Below are positions 1 to 14,077 of a DNA stretch of 64,000 nt, piece by piece. A program made the translations under genes and the position numbers. Each line of letters starts with the position of its first letter. Position 1 is the first letter of the stretch. The notes under the pieces are model-generated. The model ran no database searches. It was not told the DNA's origin and was given only the letters and a program-made list of their open reading frames with translations. Origin of the DNA: Ciona savignyi (taxonomy: Eukaryota; Chordata; Ascidiacea; Phlebobranchia; Cionidae); contig CH000786.1 in NCBI GenBank assembly GCA_000149265.1, positions 1,003,728-1,067,727 of the forward strand. Direction: 5' to 3'.

Positions 1-1705
1 TCAAAACTTGAGCCTATAATAGCGACAGGTTTATTATTTTTTTTGACTAATGATTCAAAGAGAGGTACTTGCTATTCACTAAAGGATAAAATGAAAATGT
101 ACTATTTCATACAGACAGTAACTAACATTTAAACAGAAAAATACTAACTTAAATAATACTCCTTACTAAACATTTACTTGTTATGTCAAAATATTTTAAA
201 GGGATTATAACAACAACGTCATATCTATTACTGCGTGAAGTGAACTGTAAACATTTTCGAAAACATCCATCACGCCATAAACAAAAGAGCCAAACCACAC
301 CAAGAATAAATATGCTGACTAATGTTTAACAGTTTTTCGTTTAATTTTTGGATTGCTTTACAAATTATTTGTGCATTGGAAGATATTTTATCAGAAGTTA
401 CATTAAAAATTTATATTTTTTATAATTTCTGCTGCCAAATCAAATTATGTGTAATACAATATAATAACCTATTTGTGTTTTTAACATACTATGGGCAAAA
501 GGCACAAATAATACTTTTCATACGATAATTCAGATCGTCTTAATTCTATTATCGGTCTGTTACAATTGGAACATCTAAACATCAACTTCAATTATGTGGT
601 TTTGCACGTTTTGCTTAGGCTATCAATTTCATGCATTATGTAGTTCAGGCTTGGAAGCATTAACATAGTTTGAAACAATAATTATTGGCTTTAAACCATA
701 ATCATGCATTAAATCGGGAAAAAAAGAAGAAAAAAAGGAAAACTGATGGTGTGAGTTTAGTGATTTTGGAAATTCAGGATTATAAATTGTATGTATGACT
801 ACCTTATCATTACATACAACAGGAGAAAAACAGAAATCATTGTCTTCATAGAACATATTAATAACTAAAATTTAATACCAAGAAGGGATGTATTAAGAAA
901 AATGCACCACAATTGCTTAAATAGCGTGAGTTTTTTGAGTTGTACAACTTCTCCAATATACATTGTTAGTAATTTTATTTTTTATTATGTGTTATAACGA
1001 CCATTGTTTTGATTTTTTCCAGGTTATAGATTGGTTAAACTGAAACAGCACCAACTTGTTAATTCTACACAACATACAATAGGTTAGGGAACTAGGCCAT
1101 GAATGCAAGTTATACAATGGTTATGTCTTTTAATGTAATTTTCCCACCTGCCAGGCTAAAAATAATACATCCATCCATTTTTCTTTACACATACTATCAG
1201 TCCCACCCAAATAAAAAAATATAAAATATTTTAACCTAGTTCACTGGAAAACAACAAAACGACAGTCAATATAGTATGACAAAAAACAATTAAAAACGAT
1301 TAAAGAATACATATTGAGGTCTATGTTAATATGCATATGACATCGTTGAAAGACAGACTGCTACACTTATTTTAGACTATATTCAGATCAATCTGAATAA
1401 ATTGCTATTTTTGTGGCAATAACCAATAGACTTTTATATAAAAATTTAATGATAAACTGACCGAAAATTCTGAACTGTTGTAAAAATCGAGAAAGAATGT
1501 GAATGAGCCCATCCCAGGAACGGATAATAGATCGACCTCCCGGTCTACTGGCAGGAATGAGGTGGTGAGATTCCCGTGCTTTTGGAAAGTACACGATACC
1601 GGAGCGTAGAACCTATAAGTTGATATTTAGCGGTGACATTTACATTGCAGTAATGTATTGCATTTTTTAACAATAAAGATGCTTATAGATGTTTAAACAA
1701 TTATA

Positions 1706-1992
1706 GAATAGGATAGGATATTCATGTTTATCCCCATGAATGGGAAAACCGAGAGGTTAACACACCGGCAATCGTCAGATTACCTCGCGCTCACCGTCGG
1801 GTTACCGGAGCTATTTCAGTGTATTGTTTAAGATTCACACGTTCCTTCAATTTAGTAGAACCCAATAATCCAATGGGTTTGGGCAATGTCCGCTAAATGC
1901 CTTGCCAAAGGACACAATCGACTAGTTAGCGACCAGTTTCGTACCGGCAACCTTTCGGCTGAAGGGCGACGCACTAAACCACCAGACTAATA
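1706..1992 (-). mobile_element. tRNA-derived SINE (family A), nearly full length
   Basis: Runs from the 3' tail (ggatattcatgtttatcccc) to the tRNA-like head, read on the minus strand. The head carries a pol III A-box-like 'ggtctaacggtt' and a B-box-like 'ggttgcaggttcgaaac' relative to better copies in this window. Many copies share the order head, 'ccttgggcaaggcactt', 'aacccattaatccgctggg', 'acccgacggtgggcgc', 'gggataaacatgaatatcc'. It resembles the composite SINE reported from Ciona (Cics-1), but I could not check identity. Confidence 0.8.
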
Positions 1993-2414
1993 CGTTGGAC
2001 CAAAAATTATCATGGTAAACAAAAAATAATAACAAAAATAGTAGCCATACATAAGGAGTGTAGATAGTTGGTTGTGTCCTTAGTCAAGGTACTTACCATA
2101 TATTATTTGGGTCTCAGTGGATAATTGGATTGTATTAAAATTTAAGAAACATCTTATATAAAAACACACTGTTATAGTTCCGATAACCCAACGGTGATGG
2201 GTAGGTAACAATATACCTGTGAGGTAATCACAAAAAGATCATGGGTTAAAATATTAATATCATATTATACTAAAAATGAATATAAAATCACATATGGGTT
2301 GCTGTGCTGTGGCTTTTAAAGTGTGTTGTTTTTTGCCATTAGTTTCTGTTTGAATTATTTAAATCCACTAAATCAAGGGAATTTTAAGAAAGAATACAAC
2401 AGAACAATAATGTT

Positions 2415-2625
2415 GGTTGTCCTTGGGCAAGGCACTTCACTGTCATTTGCCCGAACCCAGTGGATTAATGGGTTCTACTAAATTGAAGAAACGTGTCAGT
2501 CATACACAACACACTACAATAGCTCCGGTAACCCGACGATGGGCGCGAGGTGATCTGACGATTGCCTGTGTGTAAACTCACTTGGTTTTCCCACTCACGG
2601 GATAAACATGAATATCCTATACTTA
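2415..2625 (+). mobile_element. SINE family A, 5'-truncated
   Basis: Starts inside the element at 'ggttgtccttgggcaagg' and runs to the tail 'gggataaacatgaatatcc'. The tRNA-like head is missing. A further fragment lies at about 2805-2868 in the opposite orientation. Confidence 0.8.
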
Positions 2626-2655
2626 TACCCTTATCACCTAGTCAAATAAACCTAC

Positions 2656-2762
2656 CATGCTCCTCTTGTGATAGGTGAGTTTGAACTTTGAGTTTCAGCA
2701 TCTGGGGCATCGTCAGCAAATAAACGAACAGTGTTGGAATATACAATCGTCCAAAAATCTTC
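2656..2762 (-). CDS. ZP gene exon 11: start of ZP-C-like segment
   Basis: 107 nt, phase 0 in and 2 nt left over. It encodes EDFWTIVYSNTVRLFADDAP. 'IVYSNTV' is the usual link after the fourth Cys of ZP-N. Donor gtaggt. The next exon was not found within the window. Confidence 0.75.
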
Positions 2763-5700
2763 CTAAAATAATAGAATGTAGTATGAGGCTAAATTTAAGA
2801 AACAAGTAACCCGTTCCTTTAATTTAGTAGAACCCATTAATCCGCTGGGTTCGGGAAAGTCAAGTGCCTTTGGGTATTGGCTATTGGAATGTTGTGATTA
2901 ATGATGCTTGCAACAGAAATAAGAATTGGACTGCAGTATTACGTTATATACACTGGCAAGTTCTAACTTGACTGTGGGCATGAGTGACCTGATGATAACC
3001 GAGGATAAATAATTTAATGTTGATTACTGACCAACAAATAAAAGATAAAACCAGCCAGCCTTAAAATTATGTGATAAAAACCTTAAATAAATCTTTGGAT
3101 GAAAATTTCGAACTAGAAATCTTTTTTAGAAAATAAATATTTAGAAATATATAATATTTTACCTTAGAAATATTTTAATATTTCACCTTACATTACTCAA
3201 AGCTAAACTAGAAATATTTTACCATATTATATTCAAAGCTTAACATTTACGATCGATAACTATGTATGTCCTGATATACAAAACAAACTTACTTGTACTC
3301 TCATTTGGCATTGACTGAACCCGAATGAAAAGTTATGGAATCTATTGTCACTCTTGACCAGACATTCCGTCGCTATCGGCTGTGGTCCTGGGGCGGAGGT
3401 GCCAAGGGATAATGTATTGCTGCTCACAGAGCACGCCTCGACTGTAATGTCCATCGTGTTTTCGTTGCATTGGACGCTTAAATTCGCTGCAACGGGAATG
3501 GGGAAGATGATCATAGTGTTACAGGTTGTTTAAACCATAGCTGTAAGGGTGTGAGATCAAAATCAGCCAATCTCTGCAAACTGTATGAGTAAGGTGCTCA
3601 TAATATTACAGGTGGCATAACCCGCAGCTGAAAGGTTGTGAGATAGAAATCAGCCAATCTCTGCAACCTAAATGGGTAAGGTGCTTATAATATTCCAGAT
3701 GGTATAACCCATAGGAAGGTACTAAGATTGAACTAATAAATTTCTCCTGGCTGTAGGATTACATAGAGGCACTGATGGAAACTGGCGGAACGGCTTAGTA
3801 GGTAAGTAAGTTGCCTTTGCACCAAAGTGTTGTAGGATCATAACTGGCTACTAGCTAGTCGGTTGTGTCATTGGGCACGGCACACTGTCTGGATCTAGTA
3901 TATTAACGGCTTCTACTAAAAGCCAATAATCCACTAGATCCAGGCTTCTACAAAAACTGCTTCTACTAAAATCTTTAACAAAATCAATCAAATAATGGCT
4001 TGTTCTGAAACTAAAAGAACTTAATCATACACAATACACTGTAATAGCTCAGAAAAAATGACAGTGCGAGGTAATCTTACAATTACATATGTGAAGCTGA
4101 CAATTGTCCAAAGGACTTTTGATTATACACAGGCTTAACACATGAATATGTTGACCTACAGAAAACATCTAGAATGAGTAAAAATTTGTCCATACGTTTG
4201 CAAGTTCTTCCATTGGCACCAAGCGTCCAACATGCCCGTGGGCATAGGCAGTTGTAGGAGTAGCCAATCACTTGACAGGTGTCACTACAACCCCCTGTGT
4301 TGATATTGCATGGTGAGGTTGCACCTACAAGTTACAACTCTGTTAAATAATGTAATATAAAATTACCTAGTATTTCACAATTCAAAATCATAGCCTATAC
4401 AACGCAGAAAATAGATCCTGTAATCTGATGGTGAGCGCAAGGTAATCGGACAATTACTTGTGTAAGCTTAATCCCTTAGGTATTCTGACAAATGTTTGCT
4501 CAATGCTTTAGGACTCACTTTAAAGGATCGATTGCAAAACACTGTTCCAATTTGACTGTGGGTAAGAGTTAACCTCATATTCGATAAGCTCTTTAAAATT
4601 ACACTTAAACTCTTTGTCCCGTCCGTTGGTCTAACGGTTAAGTGCGTCGCCTTTCAATCGAAAGGTTGCAGGTGCGAAACTGGTCGCTAGCTAGTTAGTT
4701 GTGCCCTTGGGCAAGGCACTTTACGGACATTGCCTGAATCCACAAATTAATGGGTTCTACCAAAATGAAGGAACAGGTCTATCATATACAACACACAGCA
4801 ACAGCTTCGGTAACCTGACGATGGGCGCGAGGGGATCTGAGGATTACCCGTGCGTTAACCGGGATAAACATGGATATCTTCCTCCTCTTATAAAACTAAA
4901 AAGGTAAAATAGTTTAGGTTCAATCAGGCAAAAAATGAAAAAGCCTTAAAAACAAATGACTCCTAACAACAATGAGAAACATAAATAAAAAAGAGGTCAA
5001 AAAAGGTACTTTAACAAAATTAAAACTGAAACTGTAAGTGCCCTGTGAGTCAGTCTGGCTTCGGATCACACAATTTATAAACTAAGCTACGTCATTCTTA
5101 CACAAAGAATTTGTAAGATAATAAAGAGAACCAAATTGTCTGGGATCTTTGGCAGCGTTGCTTTTAGGTCACATTTAAGCTGAAAATTGATCATTATGAG
5201 TGTGTTTACCTAAACTATATATATCTGAAAATGTTTATTCGATGTATTTTATTTTGGATAGTCCCAGTAAAAAAATAATAATAGAAGCTAAACTTTTATA
5301 AAATACTTTCAAATTCAATAGAAGTCTTGTTTTAGTTTATTTGGTTTTGTCCCTTTACAAAAAATCAATAATTTAAAGAAAACACAATTAAAATATGGAA
5401 AAAGTAAAGTAATCTATTATGGATCATAAATATTCTGAAATGTAATAAAATAACAATTTTTAATTTATTATTTTTGTCATTAATAGTGGACAATAAAGTC
5501 TTGGTTGAAAGGTTTTATAGTAGCATTGACATAGATACTACTGTATTACTTTTAAAATGAAATACAAGAAAGAAAGATAAGTCTTGAACCAACTCAAAAT
5601 GTGTAACACAGATAAAGGCAAAATTGTACTTTTTACACTAAGATGTTTTCAAATGTATCTACCTGTAATTTACTTCAATTGTTAATTTAACCCAAATTTA

Positions 5701-8700
5701 TTGAAAATTGGTGTTTTTTTAAAAAATCTTTCAATACGAATATTACTTTTTGTATTTATGTTTTTTGCTTGGACTATAATACAACTCCATGCATTAGGCT
5801 CGGAAAATTGTCACTTACCGCCAACAGTTATTGTTATGCATCTCAACTCAGAAGTTCGCCTGTGTGACAAACATGTTTCATTAACTTTTTAAACATGGAC
5901 ATAAAATATTGTTCAAAAACTTAGATTTTATGTGTGCTTTGAAAACCAGCATTAGGTTTTTACATTGAGCAAGACATTATGCGGAAATTGCTAAATAGTA
6001 TGATTTCATTAAAATAAAACCACATTCCACATTAAGGTACGGAATTAAAGCAACATGCACAGTGCCATGCCCAAGGACACAACCGCCAAGTTAGCGACTG
6101 GTTTTGATTTTGCAATCTTTCAACCAAATCCAGCCCAATATCTTGGTAGGTTAGTGCATCCCCTTTTAGCAATAAGGTTGTAGGATCGAAACTGGCTGCT
6201 GGCAGTTTACACATGTCCTTGGACAAGCCACTTAGCAGACAGAGCTTGAAACCAATGAATTAAAGGGTTGTACTAAAACAACAGCATTGGTTCGGCCACT
6301 AGATGGTTAGCGGGCCATAAAATGGGAAAACGTGTCTGAATCCTTTAATAAAAGTTATCCAACTTTCAAGATACAAATGACACATCCATCGGATTTGCTA
6401 CTGTGTAGCAATCAGTCCAGAAAAGGATAGTTTCTAACTACCTAGATCAATCAGGTTAAGTACATACAAGCACATGTATTTTATTGTTAACCAATTAACC
6501 TTAGGAAAGAATACAAGCGAACTTTAGTGTTGGAAAAGTGCAGGGGACAACTAGACATGGGTTGTCGTCAGAATATTGAATGGCCACAGTCAATTACCAT
6601 GGCTACGGTGTTGTTAATGGTTCAGAAAAGACACTTGCTACAGTTTATGTTTAATCCATGAATCCAATGCGTGTAGGAAATGACCACCATGTACACTGCC
6701 CCAAAGACGCAACCAAATAATTAACATTTGGTTTTGATCTAACCCCCATTCTACTGATGATCCAACATTATATTATATGTGCTATACCAACCAGATGCAT
6801 ATACACAAAATCACTCACAAAACATTGTAACAGCTTTAAATATTTAACCATGGGTAAGAGTTAACCTTACTGTTGATACACTATTTAATACGAAACTTTT
6901 ATGGTAAATTAGTTAATATAGCCAAGAAACCAGACACAAATACACAAAAACACTTACGGAATTGTATCTACACCAGAGAAGCACAAAATATTAGTTCCTA
7001 TCTGGTCAGTAGTTGGTGTCCATGAAAGCTGGACGGTGAAAAAGTTGTTTTCGTCTTTCACCAACGCTGTCCTTGACACCCCAACCATCGATACAATCAC
7101 CACGTCTGTTATACTGAAACAATGGGTCCATTACATGACAAAATGCTTTTTGGATGTATTTGCAGATTTCAAAAATCAAAATCTTTCAAAGGGTTCTGTT
7201 GATTGTACAGAAACCAATTAGAGTGACGGATTTTTGGAAGTATTTTACTCTAACTTATTACTTTAAATAAATAAAAAAAAATAACAAAAAACTGGTGAAG
7301 CAGTCAACCATTATTTAGGTACAAATAAACTTGTCCACTAGAACTGTATTTATTTTATGGAAAGTAGAAAATGTATTTTTTATCTAAAGTACAAAATGGA
7401 AATGTATTTTTTATCTAAAGTACAAATAACCTTGTCTACTTCGAAATATTGTTTATGTTTAGCTTTAGTTTAACCCATAATCCCCAACCAGGTAAGTACC
7501 TTGCTTAATGGCACACCTAACAAGAGAATGGTCTCGATTCCACAATTGTTCAGAATAAATGCTAGACTAAGTGGGTTAATACAAGCCCTTATATTTATTT
7601 GGAACCAATAAGGTCTTTAAAAAAATAACAAGCAGTCGGCTGTGATATAAGATATATAAGTACACTTCTTATTATACCGAAATTTAATAATTGATTGCCG
7701 TTTTAAACGTGTTTTAACAACTGTCGTTTTGCCATTTTTTCCCATTTTTCAAATTGTTATCAAAGTTCCTGCTTCATGTTTTCATTGTGGAAACAAAAAA
7801 ATAAACTAAACTAAGTAAGCTTGGGTATTTAGTGGCCAGACAAGCCCAGTAATATGCATCAATATGAAAGATTATGTCGGTTATCTTTTATGTTGTGGTG
7901 GTGAAATTTTTTTCAATTATTGGAATTTGATATGCCATACTATTCACATACCTTAAGTTCTTTTATGTGGAAACATCTAGAGCCAGTGGATTAATTTATT
8001 CTAATAAATTAAAGGAACATGGGAATTATACACAACACACTGCAATAGCATCGGTATCTCGACGGTGGGCGCACAGTGATCTGACAATTGCCGGTGTGTT
8101 AACTCCCTTGGTTTTCCCATTCACCGAAAAAAACAAAGAATCCTGTCTATAAATAGAAAAACACAGATAACCATAGCTAGTTTATTGTATGCGTTTGGGA
8201 CTTCACTGCTGTATTAGTTCAGCCCATTATTCCACCGGGTTCAGGCAATTTCGCTATATTTCTGGTCCAAGGAAACTGACTGAACCGAAGATTGGTTATC
8301 AACATTTTAACTGGTGAACAAACATTCTAACCAATTACCTTAAAACCACTATTTCAGTGCCATGGCGCTTTTTTAAAACTTTCCCCTTAAGAGGCCTTCT
8401 ATTTAGAGGTTAGTTAGAAAGTGGCGCTCTATTTTCAACCTTCCTTTTATAGAGTAGTTTTAATATAGGTTAAGCTGAAATAGAGGTTATCAATATAATC
8501 TAAGGACAACTTACTTCTCAGTGTCATAGGATGGTTGGACAGAAACAGTGATGTTGAGGGGGTTGCCGGAAATTGTGGATATCACCTGGTTGGAAGGAGG
8601 AGTGTCACCTTCGAAAGTTGGTTTCGCGTTGCATGGGTAGCGTGATGTCTCCACTAAAAAACAATGTTTGGGTAATTTAAAGTTACTAGTAATTTGGTTA

Positions 8701-11700
8701 GATTATTATTTTTTCTTAAAAATTAAATATTCAAAAGTGTTCATGCTTCAAATTAAGGAAAAGGGAAAAAGCAAAATGAGGTTGAAAAAAGGGTGGGTTC
8801 TCCAAAATCTCCGAAAATGTAAACAAAAAAGTTTCATTTAATTAAAAGTGCATTGGATATTGGCTTGTTGCAAATAAGGAAAAAGAAAACTATGAAAATT
8901 ACCTACATCCTAGCATTACAATTTATACATAATTACTATTCTGGCTTTGTGTTTTTGCTAGAGAAAAAAAACTGGGCTAGTGGAAAATTCTGCCATTAGG
9001 GAGAGGGGTTAGCTCCCAAGTTTAAATTTTTGCATTTCTGAAATAACACCAAAATCGTATTACAGTGAGTTAGTGATAAGTTTAAACTTATATTGATGCC
9101 TTAATAAACAAAATTTAACTTGAAATAAATTATTAGAACAAAAAAACAGAATAAAATCGATTGTCAACTTGTGCTTAAAGTTTTAAAACTTGGGGTAATT
9201 GACGTACAAAAGAAACTGGAAATAAAAAAAAGAAATGATAAAAAAGAAAAAGATGAAAAGAAAGGTTTGGGGAAAGTGGAAGTTAATCAGGTGGAACATA
9301 ATTGATTAATTTGCATTATCGTGGGTGGAAGAGGTCACACCCGCTACACAAACGTGTCAGGCACATCATGGTTGAGTTGCCTGGCATTTTAAAGTGTACG
9401 AGTATTGACGATTATGGACAACCAGTAAATGCTACTGGGTCATACACTCATACTCACACGGCATTGTCTGAAAATTTTTTAATCAAAGGTACAAACAAGA
9501 TAAGGATAACTTTTTGCAAATTTTAATTTTTTCATAGCAATATTTTTTGAATAATGTTTACCTTGGTGGGATAGTAAGAAGAGTTATAACACAGGTAACT
9601 GGAAATGACCCCTGCTTTAAAGTTAGTATAATAGTGATTCATTAAAGGGAAGAGAACTTAAGATTTAACACACATAAAATCAGATTACACACAATCATCT
9701 AGCTGATTTCGATCCCACAATTTTTCGGCTACTTGACACTCTTACCAAATAAGCTAACCAATATTTCACCGAGTTATTTATGTTATATCTCATGAACTCT
9801 AGAATAAATGTTTATTTCACCCATTAAGCCAAGTGGCTTCACTATCACAACCGACTATAAAGCTGATTTCGGTACAAACTTTCGGTTGAGACTCTATTAT
9901 AATACCATTGTTCCAACTGACCATATGCGACACAAAAAAGTTGGAATTATCTGTCTTCCAGCAGATAGGAAAGGTCAGACCAACAGCCAGTAAGGACCAT
10001 CAATCATCCAAAATTCCACCAACCACAGTTGCTACAGCGATTACAGTCAACAAGCCGTGTGGAAATCCAGTTCGCCACAAAATTCCACAGAGAGCAAAGC
10101 CAGGCAACTCACAAATGACGATGAACTGCAGGGAAACGAAGCTCAGCGGTTCCGTCCTAGTTTTGGTGGCAAGGTTCCCGCCTCTGTCAATTGTAATCGT
10201 GTCTGGCGGGTAATCCTCGATGACAAGCGCCACTGTCACCATAGTGTCACGACCCCCTCCGTTGTATGTCAGTTGACAAGTTTCCTGAAACGGAGTTTTT
10301 TACTGACTGGTTGCCTAAAGCTAGATGTTTTTGGAAAGATATTTTTTTCCTGAAATGACATTTAAAAAAAAAGACTTTACATTCAACTTGTTTTTCCCAA
10401 GTATAGAAAATTGTAATGGTTTTTGAGAAAAATTATGTTTTATCCCTATGAATGGAAAACCACAATGGGCCTTATCACACAGGCAGATTTTGCAGTCAGA
10501 AGTAAGATTACCTCAAACCCAACATCGAGTTACCAAAAACATTGTGGTGTGATGAATATCAAGTGATATCCCCTTTTAGTCAACATACCAATTGGGCAAA
10601 AGTTACCGGGTATCATACAAAATTACAAATTCTTTACGAAAAAAGATGTAATACAACTAGAATTTATAGTTAAAGTTTTTGAAATTAAATAACAATACAA
10701 AGGTAGTGTAACTGAGTAATTCTTGCACTTAGATGATACTTTTTAGTGTTTATATTAATGGGTCGGTAAATGCGTCCAGGGTATAAAAAAGGGGTGCCAA
10801 AGTCTAATTTACTATGGTACTACAGCATATTACATAAAATTAGTGGACCTCCCCCTCTTTTAAATGACACATTCAATGTTACCTGATATAAAAAAATGTC
10901 TATCTAAACACATCTGACAAGTTGTTAAGGGGCACAATTGTGCAATAGTTGTAGTGAGGGTCAAAATGGTAAATAATCCAACAATCGTGTGGTTAACGAG
11001 TAAGCCGTCAAGTTGAAATACTATATGATCAAAGTCGTTCATATCCTACCTCGTGTATTGAAAAGTATGGGTATTTCTGGCAGACCTCACCACACTCTTC
11101 ATTGGTGACCCCGAATCTGCACTTCACCACATCATTCACATCTGGATCTGCGGTGGGAATTGCGATTGTCTCCGGGCAACCGACTTGCATCCTGGTTAAA
11201 ACATGAAGTATTACGGTTTAAATAGAACAAAGGATATTTATGTTTTATTCCTGTGAATGGAGTGAAAGAATGTTAATTTTTACGTTAAGGCAATGTTTTT
11301 TGCCGGTAATTGCCGTGATTAAATACACAACTGACCGTTTTGGCCAACAACCAAGGTTAACATGATTATGGATATCTAGAATATATTCGCTACCTGGTAT
11401 GGGTTCTAAAATAGAAGACAGCCTGATTGTTTAGTATCTTGTCTAGCGTGATTTCCAGTACAGGATATTCATGTTTTATTTCAGTGAAAGGAAAAACACT
11501 ATTAAACCACTAATCTTCACATTATCTTGTGCCCACTGTCGGGTAAACAGGGCTATTTTAATATAATTAAGATGTTTTGACAAGCTAGCGGTTAGTTTGC
11601 AACCAGAAATTTTTTAAGTATAAGGGCCAATTTTGAGTGAGGACATTTTTGAGGGCTATTTTTAGTGAGGACTATTTTAAATAAGGACTCACTTAATGAC

Positions 11701-14002
11701 CGGAGAACTGGCAGAGCGAGGGGAGGAGTTGGGAAGTTTGGTGTCCGAACGAATTCCAACATCCACAAGAGTCGATATGTTCCATTCACACACCGGGTAG
11801 ATTAAGTTATCAATCCAGCATCTTCCAGTGTACCTAGGGGACAATGCTGTGATTACAGGATTGAAGCCGCATGTAATAAAGACTTTACTTGAATCCATTG
11901 ACATTTTACAGTACTTTACCTAAGTACTAAAATTATAAAGACTTGACTCAATTTACATTTTACAAAGATTTTAGTGAAGTTAGAAAGTTTGTGAAAAATG
12001 TATTGACAGGTGTCAGAAAATTCAATGTGTTTTGATTAGTTTTAGAATTTAACATGTAGAAAATAAGATTCTACATCATATATCTCCTAATATGTTTTTA
12101 TTGGTTATTCATTTATCCAAGGATAATAAAATGACTGCAGTTCCTTGCTTATATCGCCTAAGAGGTTGGATTACTGGAGTCAGTCAAGCTTTGTAGGGAT
12201 TATGCTTAGCCAATTGTCTTAAAATAGACCCCAGACTGAGCCCTTGGACCGAGATTTTTTTTCTTCCTTATCTAAGGTAAAGCCAAGTTCAAATACCTAG
12301 GCAGCATTATCAATCTACAACATAATAAACCACGATGGTAGATATTCAAACTGAAAAATCCAATAAATAAGAGACTTACCATATGTTAAATGGTTCGTTG
12401 TTGGTTAAATTCAGCAACACATGACCAGATCCTATCATCCAATCTTCCGTTTCATAGAAATCCACACAAACAATATCAGCTGGGAATAAATCCCCCTCGT
12501 TGCTCTTCCAATTCCCAAAACCAGTGTTGACCACTTTGTTCTGGATCATTTCGTTACTGCAAAGCCTTCCACTGTTGAACGATATTCGCCAATTGAGTCT
12601 GAATTCAAAATGAATCTGAAAAAAAAATTTGGTTATTGTTTGTGAAATTTGTGTATGGATCACTTCATTTCGATAATTCACCAGTATTATGTCTGTACTT
12701 TTTGATTAATATTTTCATGGCCTTTTTCGAGAAGGGGTGACAGTGAGTACTAATTGACTTATACCTAAACATCATAAGCATGGTTTGGTCCTTTTCCCTT
12801 TAGTTATGTTTTAGAAGTGTTTTAAGAAGCCCAACTTCCCTTTAGTTTAGATAAAAATAAGAATTTTTAAAATGTCCCACTTTGTGTTTTTTTAGGAGTC
12901 TCTAGAACTTTTAAGGTATCTTGTTCATATGTTCCCACTGAGCATATTTTATAATCTGTATTGCTGGTTTAACCACAGGCGACAGCAACGTCCATAAGTC
13001 GACATGTCTAAGATGGCATGTCAAAACATTTAGTACAGCTAAGCAGACTTGGCGTTTTTCGTCTGTGACGATTATGTAGTCGCTGTCAGAATATCAAAGT
13101 GCTATTAAAGATTAGGTTTTGTTTATTTGGCCGGTAGTGCTTACATAAATAGTACCAACTTAATATAGATATTTATTATTTAACCGTATTTTTTCCTGGC
13201 AACATGAATTTAGCGCGTGAAAAGACGGCAATAACGTATTGATATTGTTAAAACAACAATTCATGTTGAAAACCTAAAACGCTTTGACATGACTGGAGTC
13301 ACCTAGACTAGACTTTGTTTTCAAAGTACCGATCATTTTAATTATATTATGGGAAACTTATTTTGCGCATTTGCTTTTTACAACTTCAAAAATATTATTC
13401 AACGTCGGGAAATTACCTAATATGATAAATACTATATTTTTATTTTATAGTTTAGTTACATTTTTTGCTCTTCGTTAAAGTAATTACGAAAATTGCAAAA
13501 ATAAGTTTAGCATACAAATGCAGTAAAACTTATTTAAATATATCTAAATTAGCATAAAATAGAAATAATTCCTTTATTTTTTTATTTAACACAAAAATAA
13601 CCACCCTTTCCTTTAACCCCTTTACTTATCGTTTCACTTTACAATCTGTTATTAATTCATGTGTGGCCTAAATATCCGTATCCGGCGTGTAACTGCAATA
13701 TTATGACCTAAACAATGCGATAATTGCTTAAATAATTATATTTATGATATTGCCATAGCTTATCAAAACAAACACAAAATAGTAAATGGTCACAAACTGC
13801 ATGTTACCACCGGACCAAGAAATGGACACAAAAGTGACCCGATTTTGCAAAAGAACACAATATAAAGGTGATTTGGAGTTGGTGTCATTGCCCATTCATT
13901 GTGATAAATTATTCTATTGTTAAAGAATATGAATATATTTATTATTGTTACACCACTATGGGCTTTTCCGCTAGTATAATCTAATTAAATTTGTGATTGG
14001 CT

Positions 14003-14077
<75 letters not shown>

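Larger units (their letters stand above)
1..2655. other. AT-rich stretch, no exon recognised
   Basis: About 2.6 kb in which I see only SINE copies and low-complexity AT-rich DNA. The minus-strand ZP gene ends abruptly with its last recognised exon at 2656-2762, so the rest of its ZP-C module should lie here or further left. I looked for minus-strand acceptor/donor pairs with cysteine-rich coding between them and found none I would defend. Confidence 0.5.

Noticed and set aside
4617-4690. Possible genuine tRNA gene
   Set aside because: A- and B-box-like segments are present but the sequence does not fold into a full cloverleaf and continues into the SINE body; it is repeated many times.
9990-10112. 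Continuation of the ZP exon 5 frame past the donor
   Set aside because: A good gtgagt donor and the phase of exon 6 place the exon end at 10113; the continuation loses the family motif.
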